Shown: positions 1-7,727, counted from the stretch's first letter. The stretch: 30,544 bases of DNA from Pseudomonadota bacterium (GCA_021617435.1 JAJWCP010000002.1:1-30544); one strand, 5' to 3'. Notes: generated by a model from the letters alone, not told the origin. Numbers and translations are program-made.

Positions 1-72
1 GAAAAATAATGTTTGAAAAATATTAAGGATTAGCATAGCATAATGGCAAGTTGAAAAGGTAAAACAGAAATA

Positions 73-1404
73 ATGTCAAAAAAATATTTTATAAAAACTT
101 TCGGCTGTCAGATGAATGTGTATGATTCGCATCGGATAGCGCTTATACTGGAAAATTTCGGCTATGTTCCGACTGAAGAGCAGGCGGACGCCGATTTGGT
201 GCTTTTTAATACATGCCATATCAGAGAAAAGGCCGCGGAAAAGGTTTTTTCAGATTTGGGCAGAGCGTATTTGATTAAACAAGAGCGGGCGACAAACGGC
301 AAAGATACCATTATCGGAGTTGTCGGTTGCGTAGTTCAGGCTGAAGACGAGCAAATTGCCAAGCGCGCGCCGTATGTTGATTTTGCATTGGGACCGCTTA
401 CTTATCACCGCTTGCCGGAAATTTTAACCAAAATTCATCGCAAACGCGGTGAAACGATTATTGATACCGATTTTCCGGCGGAGGCTAAGTTTGACTTTTT
501 GCCGGAGAATAAGGCGGAAGGCGGCTGTTCATTTTTGGCGGTGCAGGAAGGGTGTAACAATTTTTGCACGTACTGCGTGGTTCCGTACACCCGCGGGGCG
601 GAATATTCTCGTCCGGTAGCGGAAGTTATATCTGAAGCTAAAGACTTGCTTAAAACCGGCACGCTTGAAATTAATGTTTTAGGGCAGAATGTAAACTCAT
701 ATCACGGCGAGGATGAAAACGGCAAAGAGCGTAATTTGGCGTATCTTCTGCGCCGCCTTGCCGAGCTTGACGGATTAAAGCGCCTGCGTTACACCACATC
801 TTATCCGGCTGACGTTGATGACGATTTAATTGCCTGCCATCATGATTTAGCGCAGTTGATGCCGTATTTGCATTTACCGGTACAATCTGGTTCGGATAAA
901 ATTTTAAAGGCGATGAACCGCAGACATGACCGCGCCAAGTATTTGGAAGTTATTGATAAATTGCGTAATGCGAATGATAAATTGCGCTTTTCATCTGATT
1001 TTATTGTCGGTTTTCCGAATGAAACCGATGAAGACTTTAAGCAGACTTTAAGTTTGGTTGATGAAGTTAAATATATTCAGGCCTACTCGTTTAAATACAG
1101 TCGCAGAGCCGGAACGCCGGCGGCCGTAATGGCAGGGCAGGTTGAGGAAAAGGTTAAAAAAGCGCGTTTGGACGAATTGCAGACGTTGCTGTTTGATTAT
1201 CAAGATAAGTTTAATCGCTCCTGTGTGGGCAAAGTCTTTCCGGTTTTATTTGAACAAAGCGGAAGACACAACGGGCAACTTATCGGCCGCACTCCGTACA
1301 TGCAAAATCTGCATGCTAAGGCTGATGAAAGTTTGTTAAATAAAATTGTGGATGTTCGGGTTGAGAGTGCAACGACCAACTCTTTAAGCGGAAAGGTATT
1401 GTAA
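73..1404 (+). CDS. miaB: tRNA-2-methylthio-N6-dimethylallyladenosine synthase MiaB
   Basis: MiaB is a radical-SAM methylthiotransferase that converts i6A37 to ms2i6A37 in tRNAs reading UNN codons. The 443-residue length is normal for the family. The N-terminal UPF0004 domain shows its three cluster cysteines at about residues 12 (FGCQMN), 48 (NTCHIREKA) and 86 (GVVGC). The radical-SAM motif CNNFCTYC gives cysteines 161, 165 and 168, followed by the family-typical VVPYTRG. A C-terminal TRAM-type RNA-binding region occupies roughly 380-443. The ATG at 73 gives the expected MSKKYFIKTFGCQMN start; no strong Shine-Dalgarno is visible. The stop is 1 nt before phoH, so the two are probably co-transcribed, as is usual in Alphaproteobacteria. 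The first 72 bases hold no recognisable gene. Confidence 0.97.
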   Translation: MSKKYFIKTFGCQMNVYDSHRIALILENFGYVPTEEQADADLVLFNTCHIREKAAEKVFSDLGRAYLIKQERATNGKDTIIGVVGCVVQAEDEQIAKRAPYVDFALGPLTYHRLPEILTKIHRKRGETIIDTDFPAEAKFDFLPENKAEGGCSFLAVQEGCNNFCTYCVVPYTRGAEYSRPVAEVISEAKDLLKTGTLEINVLGQNVNSYHGEDENGKERNLAYLLRRLAELDGLKRLRYTTSYPADVDDDLIACHHDLAQLMPYLHLPVQSGSDKILKAMNRRHDRAKYLEVIDKLRNANDKLRFSSDFIVGFPNETDEDFKQTLSLVDEVKYIQAYSFKYSRRAGTPAAVMAGQVEEKVKKARLDELQTLLFDYQDKFNRSCVGKVFPVLFEQSGRHNGQLIGRTPYMQNLHAKADESLLNKIVDVRVESATTNSLSGKVL

Positions 1405-1405
1405 T

Positions 1406-2377
1406 ATGGCAGAAACAAGTTTTGAACTTTATAACAATCAGTTGGTGCAACAGTTGGTCGGCGCGTCCGATGCCAACTTGCGTTTGATTGAAAAAATGCT
1501 CAATGTTGAAATTTTGAGTTTTGGCAATCAGATAACCATTAAAGGAGGTCCGAAAGAAATTGAAGAGGCTAAAAACTCCATTAATGTTTTGTATGATAAA
1601 GTAAGCAAAAATATTGAAGTCGGCGAACAAGAGGTTAAGGCGGCAGTCAGAATTTGCAGCGACTGCCATGATAATGACGAAGTGCAAAATTTGAATGAGA
1701 TTGTGCTTAAAACCAAAAAACGTTATATTTACCCGCGCTCGGCAACGCAAGCCAAATATATTCAGGAAATGATGAAAAATGAGTTGGTATTTGGTCTTGG
1801 TCCTGCCGGTACCGGTAAAACTTATTTGGCGGTGGCACTTGCGGTTTCAATGATGTTGGAAGGCGCGGTGGATAAAATTATTTTATCGCGTCCGGCGGTG
1901 GAAGCAGGTGAAAACTTAGGTTTTTTGCCCGGTGACTTAAAAGAAAAAGTTGACCCGTATTTGCGCCCGCTTTATGACGCTTTGTATGAAATGCTTCCGG
2001 CTGAACAGGTTGATAAAAAGCTGGCTTTAGGCGAAATTGAAATTGCTCCGCTCGCGTTTATGCGCGGTCGTACGCTTTCAAATGCGTTTGTAATTTTAGA
2101 TGAAGCGCAAAACACCACTCCGATGCAGATGAAAATGTTTTTAACCCGTTTGGGTGAAAACTCCCGCATGGTAGTAAACGGAGACCTTAGTCAGGTGGAT
2201 TTGCCGCGCGGTACGGTTTCAGGCTTGCGCGATGCGTTGGAAACCTTGAAAAATGTAAGCAATATCAGTTCGGTAACCTTCAGCGCAGCGGACGTGGTCC
2301 GTCATGGATTGGTGGCCAAAATTGTTAAAGCTTATGAAGAAAAAAATAAGAGAATGCAAGAAAATGAACAATGTTAA
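1406..2377 (+). CDS. phoH: PhoH family ATPase (PhoH-like, YbeZ type)
   Basis: This is a cytoplasmic P-loop NTPase of the PhoH/YbeZ family, which is functionally tied to the endoribonuclease YbeY and to RNA/ribosome quality control. An N-terminal KH-like region (about 20-70) precedes the ATPase domain. Walker A is GPAGTGKT at residues 132-139 and the Walker B-type motif is VILDEAQN, with DEAQ at 232-235. The length of 323 residues is typical. It starts 1 nt after miaB and its last 14 nt overlap the ybeY start. The miaB-phoH-ybeY order is a well-known conserved arrangement and supports translational coupling. The nucleic-acid target of the family is not firmly established. Confidence 0.95.
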   Translation: MAETSFELYNNQLVQQLVGASDANLRLIEKMLNVEILSFGNQITIKGGPKEIEEAKNSINVLYDKVSKNIEVGEQEVKAAVRICSDCHDNDEVQNLNEIVLKTKKRYIYPRSATQAKYIQEMMKNELVFGLGPAGTGKTYLAVALAVSMMLEGAVDKIILSRPAVEAGENLGFLPGDLKEKVDPYLRPLYDALYEMLPAEQVDKKLALGEIEIAPLAFMRGRTLSNAFVILDEAQNTTPMQMKMFLTRLGENSRMVVNGDLSQVDLPRGTVSGLRDALETLKNVSNISSVTFSAADVVRHGLVAKIVKAYEEKNKRMQENEQC

Positions 2378-2876
2378 AATTAATTTAAGCATTGAAGACG
2401 AACGTTGGACGGCGGCAATAGCGGATATTGCTGCCGTTGTTGAACGGGTTAAAGACGCGGTGGTTAACCGCGTGAACGGCGAAGTTGATTTTTTATCGCC
2501 GGACAGGCGATTTTCGCTTAATTTGTGCTTGAGCAATGATGAAGAAGTTCATCGCTTGAATAAAGAATTTCGCAATATGGATAAGCCGACTAACGTACTC
2601 TCGTTTGCGAACGTTGATGATGAAGATTTTGATGAAATGCTTGTCTCCGGCGAGGAAGTTGAGCTTGGCGATGTGATTGTGGCGTTTGAAACCATGGAGC
2701 GCGAAGCGAAAGAAACAGATGTTTCATTTTGTGAGCATTTTTGTCATTTGTGGGCGCACGGTATGCTGCATATTTTAGGTTATGACCATGTTAAGCCGGA
2801 AGAGCAGGCGGAGATGGAACAGCGCGAGATTGACATTTTGACGGACTTAAAAATCGCTAATCCGTATAAGGAATAA
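2364..2876 (+). CDS. ybeY: Endoribonuclease YbeY (16S rRNA maturation)
   Basis: YbeY is a zinc-dependent single-strand endoribonuclease involved in 16S rRNA 3'-end maturation and ribosome quality control. The signature HGMLHILGYDH gives the metal-binding histidines at residues 132, 136 and 142 of a 170-residue protein. The reading frame extends upstream to 2304, but the ATG at 2364 (MNNVKINLSIEDERW) gives the normal family length and only a 14-nt overlap with phoH, so I chose it. The longer form would add 20 charged residues encoded inside phoH. Translational coupling to phoH is likely. The stop lies 3 nt before lnt. Confidence 0.95.
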   Translation: MNNVKINLSIEDERWTAAIADIAAVVERVKDAVVNRVNGEVDFLSPDRRFSLNLCLSNDEEVHRLNKEFRNMDKPTNVLSFANVDDEDFDEMLVSGEEVELGDVIVAFETMEREAKETDVSFCEHFCHLWAHGMLHILGYDHVKPEEQAEMEQREIDILTDLKIANPYKE

Positions 2877-2879
2877 AGT

Positions 2880-4418
2880 ATGCTTGCTAAACTTAAAAAT
2901 ATGCTATCGCGCCGTTACAAAACATCGGCGCTGTTCGCCGGAGCGCTTTCGGCGCTAGTTTTTCCGCCGGTGTATTTATGGCAACTTTTTATGCTTATGC
3001 TGCTTGGCATGTGGGTTTTGTGCAATAAGCTTAATTCATATAAACAAGCGGCAGCTTTAGGTTATTTTTACGGATTGGGCTTTTTTGCCGCCGGATTTTA
3101 TTGGGTGGGCAACGCGTTACTGATAGATATTACAACTTTCGGCTGGCTTTATCCGATTACCCTTGCGGCGTCCGGCGCGTTTTTTGGGTTGTTTATGATT
3201 TTGCCGTTTATTATGTGGCGTTTCGGCAACGGTGTTGTTGGCAAAGTTTCCGGTTTTGCGACGGCATGGGTGCTGATGGAGTGGCTCAGGAGTTTTCTGC
3301 TTACGGGCTTTCCGTGGAATATGCTGGGGACGGCATGGGCGTTTCATCCGGTGTTTATTCAAACCGCATCATTGTGGGGTACATACGGACTGTCGTTTGT
3401 CATGCTCATTTGGTGCGGAAGTTTATACGGATATATTTGTGGACAAAGCAACAAATACGGCGCGGCGTTTATTTTGATTCCGGTGTTGTTGCTTGGGTTT
3501 GGCGCGTGGAGGATTAGCAACTATCCGCAATTTAATTCCGATATTACGGTACGCTTGGTGCAGCCGGCTATACCGCAGCAGATGAAATGGAATCGCAAAT
3601 CGCTTGAAGATAATTTTTATCAGTATGTGAATATGAGCGCCGAATCGGGCTTGGAAAATGTTGATTTTGTGGTGTGGGGCGAAACCGCCATGCCGTTCAG
3701 TTTGGATTATGATAATATTTATCGGCAAGAAATTTTGCAGGCGGTGCCGCCGCGCGGATACTTGATTACCGGGGCTTTGCGACAAGGCGATGAACATGAT
3801 GGTTATAATTATTTTAACTCACTGTTTGTGCTCAATAAATTTGGTGATGTTAAAGGCTTTTATGACAAGCATCACTTGGTGCCGTTTGGCGAGTATGTGC
3901 CGCTAAGGCGTTTTTTGCCCGCATGGGTGCGTCCGGTTGCCAATGCGGTGGCTGATTTCGGGGTTGGCAAACAATACAAAAATATCAAGCTTGAAAAAAT
4001 GCCTGCTTTTGGGGCGCTGATTTGTTATGAAATAATTTTTCCCGATGAAGTGATTGACCGCAATAATCAGCCACAATGGTTGGTGGTGTTAACCAATGAT
4101 GGGTGGTACGGCAATAGTTCTGGTCCGTATCAGCATTTAGTGGCGGCGCAAATGCGGGCAGTGGAAGAAGGGATTGCAATCGTGCGCAGCGCTAATTCAG
4201 GTATCAGCGCGATAATTAATCCGATGGGTGAAATTATAAAAGAAATTCCGCTTGGAAAAAGGGGAATAGCAGATGTTAAATTGCCTTACCATTCTAAAGT
4301 ATCCACAATTTATGGTCATGTTGGCGGAGGGTTAATAAATGCGCTTATGCTCTTGATTTTGGGCATTTTACTGATATATAAAAGGTTACCCGATTATAGC
4401 GCGTCAAAAAACAGTTGA
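2880..4418 (+). CDS. lnt: Apolipoprotein N-acyltransferase Lnt
   Basis: Lnt is an inner-membrane enzyme that adds the third acyl chain to the N-terminal cysteine of lipoproteins, using phospholipid as donor. The N-terminal 210 residues hold about six hydrophobic segments. A nitrilase-like periplasmic domain follows, with the expected catalytic triad: Glu268 (VVWGETAMPF), Lys330 (FYDKHHLVPFGEY) and Cys382 (ALICYEIIFP). A last transmembrane helix lies near 485-502. The length of 512 is typical. It starts 3 nt after ybeY. In many Alphaproteobacteria a CorC/HlyC-type gene sits between ybeY and lnt; here it is absent. Its stop codon lies inside the -35 box of the next gene's promoter. Confidence 0.95.
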   Translation: MLAKLKNMLSRRYKTSALFAGALSALVFPPVYLWQLFMLMLLGMWVLCNKLNSYKQAAALGYFYGLGFFAAGFYWVGNALLIDITTFGWLYPITLAASGAFFGLFMILPFIMWRFGNGVVGKVSGFATAWVLMEWLRSFLLTGFPWNMLGTAWAFHPVFIQTASLWGTYGLSFVMLIWCGSLYGYICGQSNKYGAAFILIPVLLLGFGAWRISNYPQFNSDITVRLVQPAIPQQMKWNRKSLEDNFYQYVNMSAESGLENVDFVVWGETAMPFSLDYDNIYRQEILQAVPPRGYLITGALRQGDEHDGYNYFNSLFVLNKFGDVKGFYDKHHLVPFGEYVPLRRFLPAWVRPVANAVADFGVGKQYKNIKLEKMPAFGALICYEIIFPDEVIDRNNQPQWLVVLTNDGWYGNSSGPYQHLVAAQMRAVEEGIAIVRSANSGISAIINPMGEIIKEIPLGKRGIADVKLPYHSKVSTIYGHVGGGLINALMLLILGILLIYKRLPDYSASKNS

Positions 4419-4443
4419 CTTTTACAATTATAAAGGGTTATAT
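4415..4443 (+). promoter_or_regulatory. Sigma70-type promoter of the XRE regulator gene
   Basis: TTGACT at 4415-4420, a 17-nt spacer and TTATAT at 4438-4443 make a near-consensus housekeeping promoter. The predicted start is near 4450, leaving a leader of about 40 nt before the ATG at 4491. The lnt stop codon TGA (4416-4418) is embedded in the -35 hexamer. Transcription has not been observed; this is from sequence match only. Confidence 0.7.
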
Positions 4444-4490
4444 ACATCTAGTTTAATTTGCTTAATTTTAATTTATGAAGGGACCCGCTC

Positions 4491-4988
4491 ATGGTGTTAC
4501 AGAAGATTAAATCGCTCCGTGGCAGAGATGCTGATGGCGCTCCAAACCCGGTTGATGTTCACGTTGGTAGCCGTATTCGTCTGCGCAGAACAATATTGGG
4601 ATACAGTCAACAGTTTTTAGCTCGCAAATTGGGCTTGACTTTTCAACAGGTTCAAAAGTACGAAAAAGGCTTTAACCGCGTTGGTGCTAGCCGTTTGTGG
4701 GATATCAGCCGCGTGTTGAAAGTTTCAATGGACTTTTTCTTTGAAGATATGGATAAAACCACGGCAGAAAAAAGCCCGATGATGCTCACTGTTCCGGAAA
4801 ATGACGAAACTTGTTTGTTTGCTGAAGAAAATCAGGAAATGGATATGGATCCGATGAACAGAAAGGAAACCTTAGAATTGGTTCGCGCTTATTATCGTAT
4901 CAGCAACCGCACTATTGCTAAGCACTTGTTTGATTTGATTCTCAGCATGTCTACTTCAAATTCAACAATGCCGAGTGACAAAGAATAA
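4491..4988 (+). CDS. XRE/Cro-CI family HTH transcriptional regulator
   Basis: This is a DNA-binding regulator with a Cro/C1-type helix-turn-helix at about residues 23-78: GSRIRLRR, then GYSQQFLARKLGLTFQQVQKYEKG, then the stretch leading to LKVSMDFFFED. The C-terminal 80 residues are acidic and lack a recognised sensor domain. Proteins with this layout are conserved in Alphaproteobacteria downstream of lnt, often followed by metK and trmB; here metK is missing. The ATG at 4491 is preceded by AAGGGA at a suitable distance. The gene has its own promoter overlapping the lnt stop and its own terminator at 5019-5054, so it looks monocistronic. Its target genes cannot be read from the sequence. Confidence 0.9.
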   Translation: MVLQKIKSLRGRDADGAPNPVDVHVGSRIRLRRTILGYSQQFLARKLGLTFQQVQKYEKGFNRVGASRLWDISRVLKVSMDFFFEDMDKTTAEKSPMMLTVPENDETCLFAEENQEMDMDPMNRKETLELVRAYYRISNRTIAKHLFDLILSMSTSNSTMPSDKE

Positions 4989-5018
4989 TCTTGATTATTA
5001 ATCGGATTTAGTTTAATG

Positions 5019-5054
5019 ATGTTCCCATATTTAATGATGTGGGAACATTTTTTT
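5019..5054 (+). terminator. Rho-independent terminator / possible attenuator before trmB
   Basis: ATGTTCCCATAT (5019-5030) pairs with ATGTGGGAACAT (5037-5048) in a 12-bp stem with one G-U pair and a 6-nt loop. It is followed at once by a run of seven T (5048-5054). It lies 30 nt after the XRE gene and ends exactly at the trmB ATG (5055). The only SD-like sequence for trmB, GGGA, is in the 3' arm and would be paired with UUCCC. Confidence 0.85.
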
Positions 5055-5780
5055 ATGACAGAAGTTATGCAACCTAAATTTTTCGGACGCCGCAAGGGGC
5101 GGGTTATTCGTAAAGCTAAAAGCACTTTGTTGGAGCACTTTTTGCCGAAGATAAAAATTGATGAAAATACCGTGTTTGATAAACAAACCATGTTTGGCAA
5201 GCCGGTTGATAAAGTTTATTTGGAAATAGGCTTTGGCGATGGCGTACATTTGGCAGAACAGGCTAGGCGTAACCCCAATATCGGGTTTATCGGGTTGGAG
5301 GTTTTTCAAAACGGAATTGCTAATTTGCTCTCGCTTTTAACCGGAATTAAAGAAGGCTCCGACTTGCCGGAGAATATTAAATTGCTGCCGGAGCGGGAAG
5401 ATAATGTCAGGGTTTTTGCGGATGATGCAAGATTGTTGTTAAAAAATATTCCGGACGGTTTTGCCGATAAAGTGTTTTTGTTGTTTCCTGATCCGTGGCC
5501 GAAGAAACGCCATGCTTCGCGCCGCTTTGTAAATTGTGACAATCTTAAAGAGTTGGCTCGAATTATCCGTAAAGGCGGCATTTTACGCATAGCAACCGAT
5601 CATAAAGTATATAAAGCGTGGACATTAAGAACAATGCACGAGTGTCCGGATTTTAAATGGACGGCAAAATGTTCTGATGATTGGCGCAATCCGCCGGCTG
5701 ATTGGGTCAAAACCAAATATCAGCAAAAGGCGCTGCGCGAAGGTCGTAAGCCGGTATTTTTTGATTACGAGCGTATTTAA
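5055..5780 (+). CDS. trmB: tRNA (guanine-N7-)-methyltransferase TrmB
   Basis: TrmB makes m7G46 in the tRNA variable loop using S-adenosylmethionine. The SAM-binding motif is YLEIGFGDGVHL near the N-terminal third. The family signature FPDPWPKKRHASRR follows, then IATDHKVY and the C-terminal TKYQQKALREGR, which carries the conserved threonine-containing segment. The length from 5055 is 241 residues, normal for TrmB. The frame is open up to 5016, but that start would place the terminator hairpin within the coding region, so the ATG at 5055 (MTEVMQPKFFGRRKGR) is preferred. ATG 5067 is a further option. Its 3' end overlaps the convergent gene on the other strand by 4 bp. Confidence 0.94.
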   Translation: MTEVMQPKFFGRRKGRVIRKAKSTLLEHFLPKIKIDENTVFDKQTMFGKPVDKVYLEIGFGDGVHLAEQARRNPNIGFIGLEVFQNGIANLLSLLTGIKEGSDLPENIKLLPEREDNVRVFADDARLLLKNIPDGFADKVFLLFPDPWPKKRHASRRFVNCDNLKELARIIRKGGILRIATDHKVYKAWTLRTMHECPDFKWTAKCSDDWRNPPADWVKTKYQQKALREGRKPVFFDYERI

Positions 5781-6205
5781 TATTCGGGGTAGGTGCTTAT
5801 TGTCGGCTGAATGTTAGGTTCGGTAACGGTTTTAACGTCGCTTAGCGGAAATGATTGAACATCATATATGCGATTGCCACCCTGATAAAGCGTGTTTTGA
5901 ATTTGTGAATTTTCTTGTTTGGGTGATTCTGAAAAAGGCGCCGGATTTTGCGGTGCGCTTTGATTAATGATGTCGGGTTGCGGCTTTTCCGCTATCGGTT
6001 GTGTTTGAAGCGATGGAGTTTCATACTGAGTTTGCGGAGCGATGACTATCGGGTTTCCCAAAGGGTTGGGTGCGTCCGCCGGCTGTGTTACTATATATGA
6101 ATCGGTAGCGCCGTTTGCTGTTGCCGCCGCGCCGTAAACGATAGTAGGGGTTTGTGCCAAAGCCGGAAAAGTAAAGAGCAGGGATATTATAAATGTCTTT
6201 TTCAT
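5777..6205 (-). CDS. Small secreted Pro/Gln-rich protein, function unknown
   Basis: I do not recognise this 142-residue protein. It starts with a clear Sec signal peptide, MKKTFIISLLFTFPALAQ, with probable signal peptidase I cleavage after ALA. The rest is low complexity, rich in Pro, Gln, Asn and Thr (for example NPLGNPIVIAPQTQ and QNPAPFSESPKQ), so it is probably a disordered periplasmic or exported protein. There is no lipobox and no transmembrane helix after the signal. The gene is convergent with trmB, overlapping its stop by 4 bp. Its upstream region is shared with the ribosomal operon leader and the GANTC cluster. Codon use and the signal peptide support it as a real gene. Confidence 0.75.
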   Translation of the reverse strand: MKKTFIISLLFTFPALAQTPTIVYGAAATANGATDSYIVTQPADAPNPLGNPIVIAPQTQYETPSLQTQPIAEKPQPDIINQSAPQNPAPFSESPKQENSQIQNTLYQGGNRIYDVQSFPLSDVKTVTEPNIQPTISTYPEY

Positions 6206-6290
6206 TATGTGGCGTCCTTTTAAAATATATGCAATGATTTATGCTCTGATTGCCGAAATTAAATATAACTTTGGTTAAAATATAAAATTA

Positions 6291-6360
6291 GACTCAAAGC
6301 GGTGAAAATAGACTCAAAAGAGTTAATAAACAGAATCGGCGATTTGATTCAAACAGAGTC
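6291..6360. promoter_or_regulatory. Cluster of five GANTC (CcrM-type) sites
   Basis: GANTC occurs at 6291 (GACTC), 6311 (GACTC), 6333 (GAATC), 6346 (GATTC) and 6356 (GAGTC), five sites in 70 bp. Two are in a 20-bp-spaced direct repeat (ATAGACTCAAA-like) and two in a 23-bp-spaced repeat (AAACAGARTCGG). GANTC is the target of the cell-cycle methyltransferase CcrM of Alphaproteobacteria. The cluster lies in the gene-free stretch 6206-6608, between a minus-strand secreted protein gene and the rpsJ promoter. A regulatory role is inferred. Confidence 0.5.
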
Positions 6361-6414
6361 GGAGCAAGCTTTTGAGACGTTAAGATTTTTTTCATTTTTT
6401 TGTGCATTTTTTTC

Positions 6415-6442
6415 TTGCAAAACGCGGCGGCTTATGTTATAA
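6415..6442 (+). promoter_or_regulatory. Promoter of the S10-spc ribosomal protein operon
   Basis: TTGCAA (6415-6420), a 16-nt spacer and TTATAA (6437-6442) form a good sigma70-type promoter, followed by a GC-rich discriminator (GCCCC). T-rich tracts lie just upstream (6384-6414), as in strong rRNA and ribosomal protein promoters. It is the best candidate in the 6206-6608 stretch and leaves a leader of about 160 nt before rpsJ. Confidence 0.6.
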
Positions 6443-6461
6443 GCCCCTCACAACGTTTGTT

Positions 6462-6534
6462 CAGAGCCTTTAACGAGCTCTGGTGATGTTAAATATAAAA
6501 TATAGAGCAAGCCGTTGCTATAGAATGGCTTGCT
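6462..6534 (+). promoter_or_regulatory. Two-hairpin leader of the S10 operon mRNA
   Basis: Two stems can form in the leader. CAGAGC (6462-6467) pairs with GCTCTG (6477-6482) around a 9-nt loop. AGCAAGCCGTT (6506-6516) pairs with AATGGCTTGCT (6524-6534), 11 bp with one G-U, around a 7-nt loop. Neither is followed by a T run long enough for a classical terminator. A leader binding a ribosomal protein for autoregulation is plausible by analogy with the S10 leader of Gammaproteobacteria, where L4 acts, but I cannot see homology to that structure. Confidence 0.45.
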
Positions 6535-6608
6535 AGTGTTTTAACAAGTAAATGGCAGGGCTCCGTCATGGTGGCTTTTGCCGTTTAGTTATAGGGAAAA
6601 ATAAAAAT

Positions 6609-6920
6609 ATGATGGAAACCCAAAATATCAGAATTCGCCTCAAGGCTTTTGACCATCGTTTGCTTGATCTTTCCACTAAAGAAATCGTGCATACAGCCAA
6701 AAGAACCGGGGCAAATGTAAGAGGACCTATTCCTCTGCCGACCAGAATTGAAAAGTTTACGGTAAACCGTTCTCCGCACGTTGATAAAAAATCACGCGAG
6801 CAGTTTGAAATCCGTACTCACAAAAGACTTCTGGATATTGTAGATCCTACACCGCAGACGGTTGACGCTTTGATGAAGCTTGATTTGGCCGCCGGCGTTA
6901 ATGTAGAAATCAAATTGTAA
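6609..6920 (+). CDS. rpsJ: 30S ribosomal protein S10
   Basis: S10 is a 30S head protein that also works with NusB in antitermination. The protein reads METQNIRIRLKAFDHRLLD and continues with GPIPLPTRIEKFTVNRSPHVDKKS, both textbook S10 sequence. The frame is open from 6552, but the family start corresponds to the tandem ATGATG at 6609/6612, preceded by AGGGAAA. It gives 103 residues, normal length. It is the first gene of the S10-spc operon. No tuf, fusA, rpsG or rpsL lies upstream, unlike many Proteobacteria. Confidence 0.96.
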   Translation: MMETQNIRIRLKAFDHRLLDLSTKEIVHTAKRTGANVRGPIPLPTRIEKFTVNRSPHVDKKSREQFEIRTHKRLLDIVDPTPQTVDALMKLDLAAGVNVEIKL

Positions 6921-6984
6921 TAATAAATCTTAATGTTGGCGTTTTGAAATATGAGACGTCAACCAATTGGAAGGAAAAATAATA

Positions 6985-7707
6985 ATGCGTACAGGTCTGA
7001 TCGCAAAAAAATTAGGAATGTCCCGCATCTTTGAAGCAGACGGCACTCATGTTCCGGTTACGGTATTGAGCGTTGCCGGCTTGAAAGTTATTGCAGTTAA
7101 GACGACCGAGAAAGACGGATATACTGCCGTTCAATTAGGAACCGGCGCCGTTAAGGCTAAAAATGTATCCAAACCTCTCAAGGGACATTTTGCAAAAGCT
7201 AACACCGAACCGAAAAAGAAACTCGGCGAATTCAGAGTATCTGAAGATTGCCTTTTGTCGGTTGGTAATGAATTATCCGTAGAACACTTTGTTGCAGGGC
7301 AATATGTTGATGTTTGCTCAACTTCAATCGGTAAAGGCTTTGCCGGCGTTATGAAGCGTCACAACTTTGCCGGTTTGGAAGCCACCCACGGTGTTTCAGT
7401 TTCTCACCGTTCACATGGTTCTACCGGTCAAAGACAGGATCCGGGTAAAGTATTTAAAGGCAAAAAAATGGCCGGACATATGGGCGCTGAACGCGTAACC
7501 GTTCAAAACCTTAAAGTTGTTGCCGTTGATGCTAATAAAGGTTTGCTCATGGTTAAAGGCGCCGTTCCGGGGTCTGAAAACTCTTGGATTAGAGTTACCG
7601 ATGCAATCAAAAAAGCAGCTAACGTGCAGTTGCCGATGCCTGCCGGATTGAAAAAAGTTGATGAACCTGTTGCAGTTAAAGCTGAAGCTTCAGCTGAGAA
7701 TGCATAA
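6985..7707 (+). CDS. rplC: 50S ribosomal protein L3
   Basis: L3 is an early-assembly 50S protein reaching the peptidyl transferase centre. The start MRTGLIAKKLGMSRIF matches the family and follows a purine-rich GGAAGGA. The frame extends upstream to a TTG at 6967, which I reject as it would add six residues covering the ribosome-binding site. The signature TGQRQDPGKVFKGKKMAGHMG region carries the loop glutamine that PrmB methylates in E. coli. At 240 residues it is longer than E. coli L3 (209), mostly through an Ala/Lys/Glu-rich C-terminal tail. It lies 64 nt after rpsJ. Confidence 0.97.
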   Translation: MRTGLIAKKLGMSRIFEADGTHVPVTVLSVAGLKVIAVKTTEKDGYTAVQLGTGAVKAKNVSKPLKGHFAKANTEPKKKLGEFRVSEDCLLSVGNELSVEHFVAGQYVDVCSTSIGKGFAGVMKRHNFAGLEATHGVSVSHRSHGSTGQRQDPGKVFKGKKMAGHMGAERVTVQNLKVVAVDANKGLLMVKGAVPGSENSWIRVTDAIKKAANVQLPMPAGLKKVDEPVAVKAEASAENA

Positions 7708-7727
7708 GATTATAAGGATTGTAAATT

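Noticed and set aside
1316..1750. Long antisense open frame of 144 residues across miaB and phoH
   Set aside because: It lies wholly opposite two conserved genes and has no recognisable domain or start signal; it is a shadow frame.
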